Counted from the stretch's first letter, positions 34,132-46,768 are shown. The stretch is DNA of 64,000 nucleotides from Bidens hawaiensis (GCA_021521415.1 JAIQDT010001737.1:124001-188000), one strand, 5' to 3'. Notes: generated by a model not told the origin, from the sequence alone. Translations and numbers: made by a program.

Positions 34132-34787
34132 ATGTAATTCCGTATATGCATGAATGAAAGATTAGAGAAGATTTAGAAGAGATTTTTGCTTGTTTTATCT
34201 CATAGTCTAGTTCACTTTGGAAAGTTGAATGGTGACTTATGACTGAATCCAATCTGAGCGGTGTGACTTTAGCGCACGTTGAATTTGGAATTAAAGCCCT
34301 ATGAACTAGTTTGAGTGTTGTGTCTAATGTTTGTATCTCAAGTTGCTCATAGCCTATCCGACCCTACGTGTTCATTTGATGATGTATCTGTATCCAAATG
34401 AGTTGTAATTTTATCCAAATTTTTACTGTTTGTTTTGAGCCCGTGTTGTCCGGGTCTGTGTATATCAGCCGAGTTATAAGATTTCCGAGCAACAAAGAAT
34501 AATGAGTCTATAGGAAAAACTTTAGGCCCCGCCTCTAGTTATATCTACTGATGGGGATCATTTGTCGTTGTCGGTAATTAGAGTAATATCGTACGTGTAC
34601 GTGGTCCATTGCTACTAATTGTCACTAGTGATAGCTTATGGGCATCGATTGAGACAAAAAGGTCTTTAGTTTCTAAAATACTAAAAGGTGTTTACACATA
34701 AAAGGACAAATCATATATGTTCATCACTTATTTTTAAATTGATTAAATTAATCATAAAAACGTTTAATACAATATAATTATTGTATT

Positions 34788-35595
34788 TCATGAGAAAGAA
34801 TCAAATAAGAAGTTTGGTTTTTTAAGAAGGCTAGGAAGGAGGGTATTTTAGTCTACTACCTTAATATTGAAACCCACTTAATTTAATTTCAAAAACTCAT
34901 TTAATTAAAACACACTTAATTAAAACCCACTTAAATTTTCACTCATCTCCTACAACTACCACCGCCCAGCGCCACTCACCGCCGCCACCTTGCCGGAAAA
35001 GTCTTCGGAAATTTCGCCGGAAAATAAAACACTATGAAAAACACAATGAAAAAGACACAATGTACAAAACACAATGAAAAAAACACTATAAAAATAAAAA
35101 TACAATAACAAAAACACAAAGAAAACACAATTAAATAACACAATGTAAAAAACACAATGCAAAAAACACTCTGAAAAAATAAAACACAATTGTATAATAC
35201 AATTTTGTAAAACACAATTATGATAAAACACACCTTGTAAAAACCCACCATTTTTATTATTTTTATAAAGCAATATGATATTCATATAAAAGATAAAAAA
35301 AACTCTCGTTTTTATGGTGAAATTGTTTTGAAAAAAAATGTCGTATAAAAAAGTTATGGACGTTTTAAAATGATTGGGGAATTTGACATGTGTCTTGCAT
35401 GTGGAGAGAGAAAGTCAACAAATGTGTTATTCCTATTATGTCCTTGCCCTTGTTTTACACTTGATGATCCCTCTAATCTAATATCAACCATGCAATTCTT
35501 AAATGAATGGACAAGATTATTACCTATCATTCCTAGAAAAACTAATTTTCTTATTATAACTCAACCCAGTATTTAATAATACCACTATAAAAAAT
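34788..35595. other. Unclassified insertion-like segment
   Basis: Not shared with the left duplicate copy. AT-rich, with an A-rich repeat at 35029-35240 and the word AAAAAAGTTATGGACGTTTTA near 35347, which is common in plant Helitron-like repeats. No borders fixed. The frames at 34956-35285 are products of the A-rich repeat. Confidence 0.4.
35029..35240. repeat. A-rich AAACACAATG repeat
   Basis: Irregular units of AAAACACAATGAAAA, about 12-20 bases each, make up the stretch. Confidence 0.8.
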
Positions 35596-36930
35596 GAGGG
35601 TTTTCTTTTGATATGACTTTTAAAAGTCAAGAATCATATGAATTATATCATATCCAAATTAGTAAAAATTAGTTGAGGCAGGGAGTGGTTTGATAATTAG
35701 TTTGTTTGTCGTTTATGTTATACACCTTAAGTTTGAAAAAAGAGAACATCAGGGTTAAAAGTGTTTTCTTATATATAGGCATTTCTTTATATTTTAACAC
35801 CATAAAACTTACTTTCAACATCTAATTAAGTATCAATATAACTTCCTTACCTAGTATAGTTTTTAAATCATCAATATACAAAGCGTTATTTGACACAATT
35901 ATAAAATGTAATTCTAGCATCAAGGTGTGTGCTCAGTGCTTTTCTCCAAGAACTTGATCCTCTTCCAAGTATAGTTTTTATCTTCGAGAATTTATGTACC
36001 CAGGCCGAATAAAATAAAAATGTCCATATGTCCTAACGAGTAACAAATATATAACTATTTTTTTAAACGACAATAACATTATAGCAATAAATATAGTTAT
36101 AAAATCAAATACATTAACAGTTAATGGGTGGATGTTGTAAAGTGTGGTGGCCTAATACATATTAGCCGGCAGTTGGTTCCCAAGCCAAACTCTGAAGTCA
36201 ACATAAGCTCGGTTAAAACAACATAGTCTTGACATAGTGGAGGGAATGAGACTCTGCAAATTGGAGTGTGGTGACCTAACACACTAAAATGTCGTCGTTC
36301 TAAAATAAAAAATGCTAACAGCTAACAGATTATTTGTAAAGTGCTCCATGTATTCCTTACTAAATAGATTTTGGTTTGGTCACTATTAAAATTGAGAATT
36401 TACTTTAATATTTAACTTTGTATTATTTAAAAAAGAAAAAAAAATGGAAAAGAAAAGTCAATGTTTAAAAAGAAATTAAAGTGTGCAGTCGTGCAGAACA
36501 TATTAATATATTAATATAATTGATTTCCCCACTCCAATACCATTCCCGCTGCTACTTCATATAATCATATTAACCGGAAAAATTTCCGGCGATGTTCTTT
36601 TTCTTTTTTATATCTTCGTTCTTTCTCTTTTTCTCCTTATTTTATAAGTCATTGGCCTAATTTCACTTGTTAATGTTTAAAAAAAACTAGTATATGCTTA
36701 AAACTTTGTGCCCTCTACCGAAACCGTGCCCCGGACGAAGGTACGGCTCACACCCTCAAGAGCTGCCCCTGTTTTTAAATCATCAATCTACAAAGCGTTA
36801 TTTGACACAATTACAAAAACGTAATTCTAGCATCAAGGTGTATGGTCAGTGCTTTTCTCCAAGCACTTGATCCTCTTCCATTGTCTTATTCTTGAGCTTG
36901 CCTAAGACATATATACAAAATCACGTAAAG
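35596..36930. repeat. Segmental duplication, right copy, second part, with an internal tandem duplication
   Basis: 35600-35970 matches 22045-22440. Within it, 35854-35968 recurs at 36773-36888 (AAGCGTTATTTGACACAATTA, GTAATTCTAGCATCAAGGTG, GATCCTCTTCC), so a unit of about 919 bases was tandemly duplicated. No gene in between. Confidence 0.65.
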
Positions 36931-36949
36931 CATATAATTGGGTTTGCCT

Positions 36950-38618
36950 AACACATATATACAACAAAATCACGTAAAGCATATAACTGGGCTTCCCTTT
37001 GTTCGTCGACTATCCATAACAACCATACCATAACCATTCATGAATCCATATATCTTTATGTGTTTACTTTTATTCTTTTACCTTCAGTCTCATGCAAATT
37101 TCATTTATAAAACATTCAGGTATTATACATACAACATCACAACTTTCACATATCATACATTTACCACTTAGGGTAAGTGTATTAGATAATCACATCGAGT
37201 ATTCACACAACCCCGAAAACATAACAAGGAAGTGGGGCTAGAAACTCACCTTGATCCTGTTTCTTTCTAAGTTTATAGTAATACCCCTCTTTAGCTGTGC
37301 ATGGCTAACTGTATAATAATTACAAGTATCAATTAACTATTTCTAACTATATCATACTTCTAAGTTATTGTAACCCTAGATACGGGGGTCCGGGGGCAAC
37401 GCCCTGGCAGCGGGTCTAGGGGCGGTAACCCCTAGCAGGGTCCAAGGGGCAGAGCCACTAACTGGGGTCGAGCTGCCAGGTCAGCTTGGAAACATTTTAT
37501 TTTCATTAACTACCTTAACACAAATTTCATTAGAATTCTTAAATGATTATTTTAATTGCTATCCCAGTCATTATAATGAATGGTCTATGGTTAAGCCTCA
37601 TTCGCTACCTCGTTCGTTATGAAGAATGACTTCATTAGTTATAACGAATGGTATTATTCGTCCCTTAACGAGAAGAACGAATGATTAACAAATGAATAAG
37701 GCTGTTCATGATATCCTTGAGACGAATGAGAGGCTCATTCGTTACGGAAGCACGCGGATGTATCTTTAACGAACGGGTAACGAATGAATAAGGTCATTCG
37801 TGACTTCTGTAGGACGAATGGAAGGCTCATTCGTTATCGGAACATACGCATGTGTCTTATTCGCTATGATTGTTTAACGAATGAACAGTCATTCGCTTAT
37901 TCATAACGAATGAATATCAGTCTTATCCAAACTTTGACTCAAGTGTCAAAGTCAAAATCGATAAGAATAGTCAACAACACCATATCTGCAATTACCCTTC
38001 AAATCACGATGAAACAACATGATTTTGGTATCATTGAACTCAAAATCACCTCGCCTACAAACCCCAATCGTCAAAATATCTAAATATCACGTTTTAAATG
38101 GTTCGTTGATTGATCTATATTACAGGTTCTTTAGGTTAACAATTAACCTATCAAACGTTAATAGATTTCACTGAGAATCATTTCGTTTGTTTCGTCTTTA
38201 TAAATTGTATAGATCTAGGAATACTAAACGAGCCGAACAAGTGTTTTGTTATAAAACTTACCTTTAAACGAATCGGTTTACAAACGTGATCTAGTCTTGA
38301 TGTATGTCTTGCTCGTCACGATGTTCTAACACCAACAAGCTTGGGTTTTTGCCTTCGGATCTTGGTCCGAGATGAATGAGGATGTTTGTGTGTGTTTTTG
38401 AAGGTGTAGGCTATGGTGAAAAAAAATGAAAAAGATTAGGGTTTAAGGGGTATTTATACTCCCTTAAGCCCATGGACCTAAGGCTCATTCCATCCCTTAT
38501 TCCATCTTTTAATGTCCAAACCCACCATCTAATAGTTTATTTATCTAAATTAGATAATAACGCATTATTAGATAAACGAAATTTCTTTTATTATTAACAT
38601 TAAAAGTAAGATGTTACA
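36950..38618 (-). repeat. Second LTR of gypsy family A, truncated
   Basis: Right end AGATGTTACA at 38618 equals the LTR end at 5905, and 37180-37340 matches 4590-4740. The left third does not reach the 3718 border, so the copy is truncated. It carries a GC-rich insert (37383-37475) and an AACGAATG array (37560-37925). No internal gene. Confidence 0.6.
37383..37475. other. GC-rich palindromic patch inside the LTR
   Basis: Runs such as GGGTCCGGGGGCAACGCCC and the perfect palindrome CTAGGGG-CGGTAA-CCCCTAG stand out in an AT-rich LTR. The first family A LTR lacks the patch. Confidence 0.6.
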
Positions 38619-38989
38619 ACTATGAGGTAGGAAAGGAAACCCCAAAACCGATTATATATGGTCCTAATCGTACTCAACTAATAAAAGAAAACAATGGTAA
38701 TTATGTATCAAGTATGTGTTCTTATCTAACCTACTTTTCCCTCCTAAAATCCTAAACATTTTTCTCAAACAATCCAACTATATCAATGAGTCAAATAAAA
38801 TGGTAAATGGGTCATACTAAGATACACCAGATTTATAATCTTTTTAGGGTTAATTCAAGCATTATGTTCATAAAAAAATCTCAAGCAGCTATTCCTTTTG
38901 TTCTCATGTCTTTGGTTGTTCATGTTGATCATGGTCAGTCTTTAATTTATTATTAGTTATTTGTTCGAATTTCTAATCGATCAGTCACA
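38619..38989 (-). repeat. LTR fragment of a second gypsy element
   Basis: On the minus strand TGTGACTGATCG begins at 38989, right after a purine-rich stretch (GAGGCAGGG) that could be a polypurine tract. It is cut on the left by the family A LTR. It fits as the 3' LTR of the integrase relic to its right. Confidence 0.4.
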
Positions 38990-39354
38990 CCCTGCCTCAG
39001 GGGCCTAGCCATGTGACCCATAGTTGGTACCTGATGCATCGGTAAAATGATAACGGAGATCGGATCACATTGATTCAGTGAATTTCCGGGATGATCTTCT
39101 AAAGCCCCAAATCCTACCCAAAGGTCAGGGAAAATGGAGAGAAAAATAATCATTATTAAACCGAAGTCTAACTTTTCAGATTACATTCTCAGCATACAAA
39201 AATACTTCCTAAAACGAAATGGGCCCAAAAAAGGCCATGGGCCGAACACAAACCCAAAAAGAAAAACATAAAAACTAACGAAAAACTATAAAAGGCCCAA
39301 AACTTTATTTAGAAGGCTTTTTTGGGCTTCGAACAGGGGCCAAACCGCCGAGGG

Positions 39355-40149
39355 CTATTTGTCACAATGTGCTCCTCGTCTCAAGCTTCGATTTGATTGG
39401 TAATGGGCTTGAAATGGGTCTTCGTGGGCCAAGTTATGCCCGTTTTCGTGTGCCACCTTTGGAAGCACGATCATGGGCCTCCAAATATAGCATGGAACGT
39501 TCTTCCACACTTGGGCCTCCATCATTCCCTCCTGGATGGACAAAATTCGACCTCGAATCTGCAGTGACCTCATCATCAGACGAATCCCTATGAAACGGCA
39601 GCAAGTGTTTGACATTGAAAACATCCGAACAACGAATATGACTTGGCAACTTCAAACGGTAAGCATTCGAATTTATTTTCCGCACAATCTCCACTGGCCC
39701 TATTTTCTTTGCTGACAATTTATTATACTCCCCAACTGGAAAATGATCTTTAGTCAAAAGAGCTCACACAAAGTCACCCACTTCAAAATCAACTTGCCTA
39801 TGCTTTTAGTCTACAGCTTGCTTGTACTTTGAATTAGCGTTGGGCAAGTTTTCCTGCACAGTTGCATGAACTTCATGTAACCGTATCACAAAATCTTGTA
39901 CCTTCTTGGGAACAGAACCCGGAACAGGAAGTGACATCAAATTGAGAGGACCCCGGGGCTTGGCAGATTAGACCACCTCAAACGGGCTAAACCCAGTACT
40001 CCAATTAACCACGTGATTATGAGCAAACTCTGCCTGACATAACTTTGATCCCAAGACTTCACATGATCACCCACAAGACACCGTAATAGATTACCAAGTG
40101 ACCGATTAACAACCTCCGTTCGCCCATCCGTTTGAGGGTGGTAGGCACT
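39355..40149 (-). pseudogene. gypsy integrase C-terminal half
   Basis: Reading left from 40149: [18 protein letters not shown] (the glutamate box of the integrase core), then [19 protein letters not shown], then SMLPVPGS-like and QDFVIRLHEVHATVQENL, then DHFPVGEYNKLSAKKIGPV and DVFNVKHLLPFHRD. The stops lie near 39970, 39810 and 39758. The remainder of pol is absent because the copia LTR starts at 40151. A chromodomain was not recognised. About 440 bases of non-coding 3' sequence follow to the LTR. Confidence 0.65.
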
Positions 40150-40150
40150 G

Positions 40151-40681
40151 TGTTAGTGCACGGTTTTGCGTCTTGAGTCTTTGTAATTATCGTTAACGTA
40201 TTTGTTTTATGTTTAATGTAATAAACAATTAAGTTATTCTCTAGTTTTCTAAATGTAATGTCTAGTTCGTTATAGTTGTGTAGCGAACTAAGACTTAAGG
40301 TTATTCCCTCCTGATTCGTTAGGTGATGTTAACGAATCAAGGGGTGATTCGTTAGTTTATTTCGTTAAATTGTATGTAACGAAGCGAACTCTAGTTCGTT
40401 AGGGGATGTTAACGAACTAGGTTCGTCTTCTATTTATAGTGAACCTCTGTTCACATTTAAGTTAAGTTTTGGGAGATATTTAACGAAGTTCTGTCCAAAC
40501 TCTCTCTCGATCTTCATCCTTAATATCATATAACTACTAGTATATATACTGATAATATATAATACACATATAACACTTAATCATACGTAATTATGAGCTA
40601 GATCTATATTAAGATATTAATCTATTACATTTAGATCTGAGATCTGTTATTGTTATTGGAATGATAATACACCGGGTTCCA
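40151..40681 (+). repeat. copia 5' LTR (about 531 bp)
   Basis: Starts TGTTAGTGCACGG; the end is placed at CA before the PBS. It carries several TTCGTTA words that continue into the leader. End uncertain by a few bases. Confidence 0.6.
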
Positions 40682-40686
40682 AAAAG

Positions 40687-40698
40687 TGGTATTAGAGC
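40687..40698 (+). other. copia primer-binding site
   Basis: TGGTATTAGAGC, one change from the initiator-Met-tRNA site TGGTATCAGAGC. Confidence 0.75.
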
Positions 40699-41149
40699 TT
40701 TCGGTGTTCAAATTACACTTGATTTGGTGGTTTTTAAGAGTATTGGTTTGTTAGTGTTCTGTTTTGGTTGAATTTGGATAAATTTAAAGGTTAATTGAGT
40801 GTATTATGGATGAGTTGGATTGGATTTGAGTTGATATGAGTATTGGTAAGGTATTGTGAGTTGGAATTGAGATTTGGATTGGTTTTGAGGTGATTCGGTA
40901 TTGGTTTGGTTTGTGGCCGAAACAGGGTCCGTGTTTTGGCATAATTGAACTGATAGTCGGAGATAATTGGTTACGAGTTTGGTTGGATTAAATTCGCAAT
41001 CGAGTTACGAGTGTTTTGGTAGTTTATTTGTGTGATTTGGTTTAGAATCGTGATAGTATTACAGATCTGGGTTTTGGGGTTTTGGTGTTCATCATTTCCA
41101 GATTTCTGGAATTCTTTGTTGAAGATTTGAAGATTCAAAGATACACATA

Positions 41150-41720
41150 ATTCGCTATCATCTTTAGGTTGATTCGCTATCCTGTTTCCTTTGATTCGTT
41201 ATAAACTTCAAGTGATTCGCTAGCCAGTTCGCAATAATTTGTGATTCGTGTTATCTAATTCGTTATTTGGGTTAACTGATTCGTGTGACACGCGTCCACT
41301 TTGGGATTTGTGTTATAACAACCTTTGCCACGTGGCATAAGGCATCAGAGTTTGTTACAAACCGTTGTAACAACCTGATTCGTTATAGTTGATTTGCTAA
41401 TCAACTGTAGCTGGTTCGTTATCTATTTCACTAAGTCTTTCTTAGTGATTCACTACTGAATACTTTCTAATTCGTTAAGTTTCTCTTATCAATTCGCTAG
41501 CTAATTCGTTAGTCAATTCGTTAGTTTGACTTATTGTTAAATCTGATTCGTTGACTTTCTGACTCGTTAGATTGACTCGTTAAACTCAATCTTGATTCGC
41601 TATCTGATCAATCTTAGCTTCGTTAAGACTTGATTCGTTAATCTACTGTTCACAGTTCGCTACAACTGTTTACAGTTCGTTACATTTACCATTTGTTAAT
41701 CTTATTCGCTGGTTGATTTG
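41150..41720 (+). repeat. TTCG(T/C)TA word array in the copia leader
   Basis: I count 16 copies of TTCGTTA or TTCGCTA in about 570 bases, usually as GATTCGTTA or AATTCGCTA, at irregular 15-60-base spacing. The unique spacer text between them differs, so this is not a simple tandem repeat. No gene is present. Confidence 0.8.
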
Positions 41721-41743
41721 CTACACCCTTAAATTTTTGAAAC

Positions 41744-43573
41744 TTGTCAAAAATGGCTGGTATGTATGCATTAGCTTCTCAAAACATGTTGATGCAACAA
41801 ATGTTGCAACTTGATACCGAGATAGGTTCACATTCAAAATGTCCAAGATTGATGAAGTTTAGTGATTTTGCCAAGTGGGAACCTCGGTTTCGTGCTCATT
41901 TGGGGTCTGTTCACCCTGATTGCTCATATTATCTAGATGAAGTTTATATGGAACCAATGATTGGTGATGATATTATTGGGTATACTCCTAAAGATGTTTC
42001 TCAATACTAACAAGAAGAGAAGAAAGCTTTAGAAATCGAGATAAAAGCTTATTCCACTCTTACTATGGCATTGCCCGAAAATATCTTTCATCAAGTGGGT
42101 AGTATCAAGAGATGTGCTTCTTTATTTCAACATCTGCGCATGAGAAGTATGGGGAACACAGCTGAGAGTAAGAAAGTGATGCTCAAGTTTCAGTTTCGAA
42201 ACTTTAATCTATTGAAGGGAGAAACAGTTGAAGAGATGATTACACGATTTAATCATTTAATTGCTAAAATGGACAAGATGAAATTGGAAATTTCTGAGAC
42301 TGATAAAATTGACACTATTAAGAGTGTGCTTTCAAGTTCTTACTCGACATTTCTAATGGTTTTGGAAGAGAATGACTATTTTTTGAATGAAGACTTGACT
42401 GCACTTGAATTTTTACAAAAGATTGAAGGCAGAGAATACGATCTTAAGTGTCAAAAATCCTCCAAGGAAAGTCAAGATCCAGCTTTCTATGGTGGTAGTA
42501 TGCCTCTTAGTTCAACGATCTCTCCAATAAATGCTTTTCTTACTCAAGCTGCAAGTGAAAAAGAATCAACTATGTTTAATGATCCAACAGTATGTTTTTA
42601 CTCTGCTGGTAATTCTGGTGGTTCTGGAAGTTCAACTACTACTAATCCATTTGCTTCACCACCTAGTGTTAATATGAAGGAAGCTGAACAAAACTTTGCT
42701 TTTCTAACTGCTTTCATGTCCTCATATGAAAACTTAGTGAGTAGTAAGATTGCCACAAGTGATTTAACTGATGAGGACTATGATCAGATAGATCCAGATG
42801 ATTTGGAAATCATGGATTTAAAGCGAAACATGGCTATGATTGTCCATAAAGTTAAAAGATTCATGCAGAGAACTGGAAAAGATCTTCCGGCTTTAAACAA
42901 GAAATTGGGTTTTGACAAGTTGAAAGTAAAATGCTATAATTGTCAAGAATTTGGGAATTTTGCAAAGGAGTGTGACAAACCAAAGAAAGAATACACTGGT
43001 GCTCGTGGTCACCATCAAAATTCTTCTACACCACGAGGTAGTGATACTTAAAAGAAACCATCTTCTTCTACAACACAAGCAATGTTGGCAGATGGAAATG
43101 ATTGGTCACAACGGTTACTATGTAATGATGCTCGAGCAAATTTGGCTATGTTTGGGTTACATAAAGATTGTCAAGATACAAGTGGAAGTGAGATGTCTTC
43201 TAATAATGATTCTAGATCTGATTCTGATGACTCTTGCGACAAGCCTCCAACAGTATTTGCTTGCATGGCCAAGATCAATTAGGTCAGTCATTCTACCTCT
43301 GCTACTTCATCTGTTAAAGTATCATGTGTTGATTGTGAATCTAACAAACCTAAGTTAGAAGCTTTGAAAAATCACAATGATAATCTTGAAAGAGAAATTG
43401 TTTCTCTGAAGAATACTTATCGACAATCTCTTGAATCTCAAATGAGATCTCGAGAAAAGATTGAAGCATTGTCGACAAGTAACCACGATATCAAAGCTGA
43501 GTTATCTGTAAAAATGACGATTAATGATCAAAAGTTTCAAGAAATTCTGAAACATCGTTCAAAGATACACTAG
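41744..43573 (+). pseudogene. copia gag, one frame with in-frame stops
   Basis: ATG 41744 opens MAGMYALASQNMLMQQML. One frame runs to 43573 with stops at 42008, 43049 and 43280. The gag core is at about 42065-42470 (IFHQVGSIKRCASLFQHL, LLKGETVEEMITRFNHL, LKSSYSTFLM-like, ALEFLQKIEGREY). The zinc knuckle reads CYNCQEFGNFAKEC (about 42933), with phenylalanine where histidine is expected, so metal binding is probably lost. A serine-rich linker and a coiled-coil-like tail (LEREIVSLKNTY) follow. Gag would bind and pack the element RNA. Confidence 0.75.
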
Positions 43574-46500
43574 GATGAATAACTTATTATCAACAGCCCA
43601 TGAGTACCACGAATTGATATTTGGTAACTTACATGCATTATACTATACACACAATAGGTATGCACAACTATTAACATGTTTAGTTTAGTTTAGTATTTAT
43701 TAAGTCTTTTACCTAATAAAACTAGTTTGTGCATGTTCCCAGTTTTATATTACTATTCTTACACGCCAATAACTGTAAATGTTTGTATACACAACTAATA
43801 ATAACATTTAATATAACATTTACTTCCACATATATAGTTGGTTGTAACTAATACAGCTACATGCTTGATCGTGCATAAAATCCAATTTTTAGATTTTGGT
43901 GTCGTGCACCCGTAACTACAAACAATATACATTTTTTTATTACTTACAAAAATTTTTCATTGTTGTTTATTTTTTATCACCCTCTAGTACCGGTTTATTA
44001 TACCGAGTATCTAGACTAGAACTGTTATATCGACATTTCATACACTGGATGTGTCCGTTTATAGTTTCGGTGTTTCCGTTTATTTATGTAGATGAACCGG
44101 TTTCATCTAAGCAGGCAAACAATTAACTAAATTTCTAATTAAATAAGTCGGGCCTAACTTTTAGGTCGGTTATATCCATCGGGTTCAATTTTATAAACTG
44201 GGTCAGTTCAGTCTATAGATTCTATTATTCTAACATAATTTTGGGCCTTTTCATTTTAATTGCTCGGTTTAACTTAAATGGTCCGGTTATGTAAGTTGGG
44301 CCAATTCTATATGTATATGGGTTTGGGCATTGTGCCAGGCTACTTATATTATCTAAATGTTATTGAGCCTAGTAATTTACTAATTGGGCTTTTGTACTTG
44401 GACTTATGCGTGTAGACTGCAGACACAATTAGGCCACGCCTAATAACTCGCTATGAGTTGATGGGTCAAGCTAACTACAATCTTATACACGTGAGCTTCT
44501 AGAAATCGTTCAATGAAGATTGTTTGTTCTTCCATCACTCGTGACACGTTATTATCTTTAAAACAATGCAGACCCTATTTTCAGGGTTGTTACAGCCTCT
44601 ATGTATCTTTCTCGTTTTATGTTTTACAACTTTGTTATCTTAATCTTACCCGAATCTAGAAAAAGAACTAACGTCGAATTCGTTAAAAACGAAATTCAGT
44701 GGATGCTTTGTTCAAGTACGTTTCGAGGAAGATACATAGTTTCTATATAAATTAACTAAGTTGTAACCGGTTGTTTTAAGAACATAACGTTTTGGAGATG
44801 GAGGTTTTAGTTAGTTTTTGATGGACTTTATTCTCCAAAATGAGGTCTTGAAAGGTATTGAAAGACTAGCTGAATATTTATCCTGATTGTTATATCCTTT
44901 GGGATCAAACTCTAATGACGTGGTAATCGGAACATGTGACCAAGTCGGTTCCCGATTGAACCAGTTCAGGCTTATGGCAATAAATAGAGCATCGTAAGGA
45001 TGATAAATGATATTATGTTAGTATTTAGATTTTACATTTGATAAAAAAAATATACTTAATGATTAGTTTAATAATTGGCATAAGACGATTTTTGACAAAT
45101 AAATATATTTGATATGAAAATATTTTTTTAATAAAGTATTACTTGCTACGATGGCATCTTAATCTTAAAATACTAATAAAAGAAAATGTTGAATCTTAGG
45201 TGTCAAGCCTGCATTTCTCCTAATTCCTAATCTCCCATTTCATTCATTCCAGATATTCACGGGTCATGGGTCAAAATCATTTTGTCAATTAGATTATAAT
45301 ATAGTGTGGATTTTATTCATCATTGAGTTAAATGTCTTTTCATACCCGGGGTTTGACCAACTATGCAACTTTAATACCTTTTTTAAATTTCATGCAAATA
45401 AACACCTAACGTTTCCAAAATCATGCTATTTTAGTACTTTTCGTAAACTTTTTTTGTTTTTTTCCATTATGGATAAAATAGTTTTTTTCCCTCTCATTTA
45501 CTTAACCCTTTAGGTTGTTGGTTGTTTTATATATATATATGCATTTTTATTGTTTAATGACATTATGATCTAGATTATTGTCTATATACATTAATTATTA
45601 TCTTTTAAATATTATTACATGAGAAATTAATTAATTTCATATTTTCTATCATGTGTAGTACACGTGGTGAAATATGAAAAATATACATTTCATAAGTCGT
45701 GAACTAAAAAAAATATATATAATTCATAAGTTTTACTTTGTACATTAAATTAATTCATAAGTATTTTAATTGAAATAAGGAACTTATTTATTTTTATCAT
45801 TTGATAAATCCCGTGTAATAACATTTATATTGGAAAACAAATATATAGGTTCACCAATTAAGTTTGGGATTTGGAAATACTAGTCGAAGACTTGGAGAAG
45901 TTAAGCATCTTATTATGGTATTAGTTTGATCCCCCCCCCCCCCCCCCCCCGTTATTATAGCTTATTTAGGTTTTTGTTTATAAATGTTTTGTTATTTTAT
46001 AGTTTGTAATAATTTGTTTTGTTTTAATTTAATACGCATATATTAGTTTTGTTGTGTTCATTATTTATTAACGTTTGAGCTCTTTTAATTTAGATGTGTA
46101 GGTTTTTTGATTTTTTAACAAATGAACATAACGATTTTTAAAACTTTGTCAATAATTGACTAGGAAGTTCGTTTTTAAGAGTTCATGCAAGTTAAACAAA
46201 GAACAAACATCGAATGCGTCAAAAACAAAATTCAATGAACACAATAGGGTTATTTGTATACATTCTTTCAACATACAATTTCACATACTAGCATAAAAAG
46301 CTAACTAATTGAACTTTCAATAATAATTTAGAGAATTATAACGAGAATGATTAATTGTAGCTAAGTGTTTAATTTTTAAAATTCACACAAGGAGATGTGT
46401 TTTATAAATATTATCCAAGTTGTCTTTTAACCAATAGTTACAAAAGAACATGAATGAGACATGGGTGACTGATTTAATTGAAAAGTTTGTAATGAAAATA

Positions 46501-46763
46501 TCAATCATCAACTTGGATCTAGTTAATTTAATATATTAAACACGTCTCATCAAAAGATAATTATACAATAACCATTACTTCAAGAACTAGAACCGCATGT
46601 TCAACAAATTCATCAAATTAAGTTAAGCTTCATATTAAATTAAAGTGGCAAATGTAAGTTTAGCTTATGAAGAGCATAGTAACACATACAAAAGAAGAAG
46701 ATGAAAGATAAATGATTAAATTATAATAATCTAACCACAATTGGTTATATATCTTATCTTTAA
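43574..46763. other. Unclassified AT-rich region
   Basis: No gene supported. AACGTCGAATTCGTTAAAAACGAAATTCAGT (only similar, not identical) recurs between about 44668 and 46205, hinting at old LTR remnants. A 21-base C run lies at 45931-45950. The short frames at 43896-44126 and 45304-45513 look random. Confidence 0.5.
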
Positions 46764-46768
46764 TGATG

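Larger units (their letters stand above)
31737..34787. repeat. Segmental duplication, right copy, first part (with ERF gene)
   Basis: Counterpart of 19183-19816, same orientation, about 12.6 kb away. Compared with the left copy it additionally holds a promoter MITE (31888-32077), the ERF gene, its inverted duplicate and a SINE. Confidence 0.7.
40151..43573 (+). mobile_element. Ty1/copia element, 5' LTR to gag only
   Basis: Inserted into the gypsy integrase relic. LTR, PBS, a leader of about 1 kb and gag are present; protease, integrase, RT-RNase H and the 3' LTR are missing after 43573. No second copy of the LTR start TGTTAGTGCACGG was seen in the window. Confidence 0.7.

Noticed and set aside
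34956..35285. Two cysteine/phenylalanine-rich frames resembling a membrane protein
   Set aside because: Both are readings of the AAACACAATG low-complexity repeat.
37383..37475. Organelle DNA insertion
   Set aside because: GC-rich, but I recognise no plastid or mitochondrial gene text; too short to claim without a search.
41150..41720. Tandem satellite
   Set aside because: Only the seven-base word recurs; spacing is irregular and the text between words is not repeated.
45931..45950. C run at 45.9 kb as a second Helitron end
   Set aside because: No flanking hairpin and no CTAG at the proper distance.
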